64,000 nt of DNA, from NCBI GenBank assembly GCA_023957475.1, contig JAMLHA010000010.1:59202-123201 (forward strand), written 5' to 3'. The DNA is from Crocinitomicaceae bacterium. Lineage in GTDB: Bacteria > Bacteroidota > Bacteroidia > Flavobacteriales_D > Crocinitomicaceae. The notes under the pieces were generated by a model. The model was not told the origin of the DNA, did not search any database, and was given only the letters and a program-made list of their open reading frames with translations. Shown here piece after piece: positions 63,976 to 64,000 of the stretch (position 1 is its first letter; each line of letters begins with the position of its first letter). Position numbers and translations under genes: made by a program.

Positions 63976-64000
63976 TGTCCCGTCCTGAAATAAGTTGACA
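63976..64000 (+). mobile_element. Possible IS3-type insertion sequence terminus, cut by the window edge
   Basis: The last 25 bases start TGTCCCGTCCTG and end AAATAAGTTGACA. Starting with TG, with CC..AAA.AAGTTG.ACA spacing, this resembles terminal inverted repeats of the IS150 group of the IS3 family as I recall them. The transposase would lie beyond the window, so this rests on the end sequence alone. Confidence 0.4.

Overview
The window is AT-rich, gene-dense DNA from a member of the Bacteroidota, most likely the Flavobacteriales. A Fluviicola/Crocinitomicaceae-like bacterium is my guess, not something the sequence proves. The evidence is: a type IX secretion (T9SS) client with a C-terminal sorting domain and a PorE-like OmpA protein; GLPGLI, DUF3078 and FadL-like envelope proteins; the menaquinone genes menA and menC; and repeated TAnnTTTG promoter elements of the Bacteroidota type, with little use of Shine-Dalgarno sites. 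There is one tRNA gene, no rRNA and no CRISPR array. No gene-free stretch exceeds 300 bases.

Layout. 1-5.4 kb: an outer-membrane FadL-like protein, a large helical protein of unknown function, and a CPA2 cation/proton antiporter. 5.4-6.3 kb: a scar holding two broken foreign genes, wedged between the antiporter stop and a tRNA(CAU) gene with its terminator. 6.5-11.1 kb: envelope proteins (DUF3078, a TonB-receptor-like barrel, GLPGLI). 11.3-23.8 kb: housekeeping genes (recQ, a YbiT-like ABC-F ATPase, ychF, fumarylacetoacetase, a bifunctional RelA/SpoT protein, pyrG, yidC). 23.9-33.1 kb: an amidohydrolase, birA, rsfS-ftsH-ribF, two small envelope proteins, menA-menC. 33.1-36.2 kb: a very tight four-gene cassette (NodB-type deacetylase, FemAB-like protein, AAC(3)-fold acetyltransferase, CYTH protein). 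36.2-43.9 kb: a YbdG-like channel, a CPBP protease, an acylpyruvase-like protein, an exonuclease, MiaE, a T9SS client, a PabA/TrpG glutaminase, RidA. 43.9-49.6 kb: a GT2 glycosyltransferase fused to a degenerate sugar-phosphotransferase-like tail, a 2-oxoacid dehydrogenase E2 and a PorE-like protein. 49.7-53.5 kb: carbonic anhydrase with a SulP transporter and a small exported protein, a thioredoxin-fold protein, and ribosomal protein L31.

From 53.6 kb onward the theme is nitrogen-oxide respiration. A beta-helix lipoprotein is followed by a Crp/Fnr regulator that overlaps a heme-copper-oxidase-like membrane protein, then a porin, copper nitrite reductase NirK, a sulfatase-modifying-factor-like lipoprotein lacking one of the two catalytic cysteines, a Sco copper chaperone, a three-cysteine Rrf2 regulator resembling NsrR/IscR, a truncated hemoglobin and a cytochrome c lipoprotein. 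The gene order suggests nitrite is reduced to NO by lipid-anchored NirK, with copper delivered by Sco and electrons possibly from the cytochrome. NO may be sensed by Rrf2 and scavenged by the hemoglobin. The window closes with an endonuclease III that has lost its Fe-S ligands, a palindromic repeat also found after recQ, and what may be the terminus of an IS3-type insertion sequence.

The best candidates for something undescribed are the NirK-associated SUMF1-like protein, the 12-helix heme-copper-like protein paired with its Crp regulator, the degenerate GT2 fusion, and the deacetylase/FemAB/AAC(3)/CYTH cassette.
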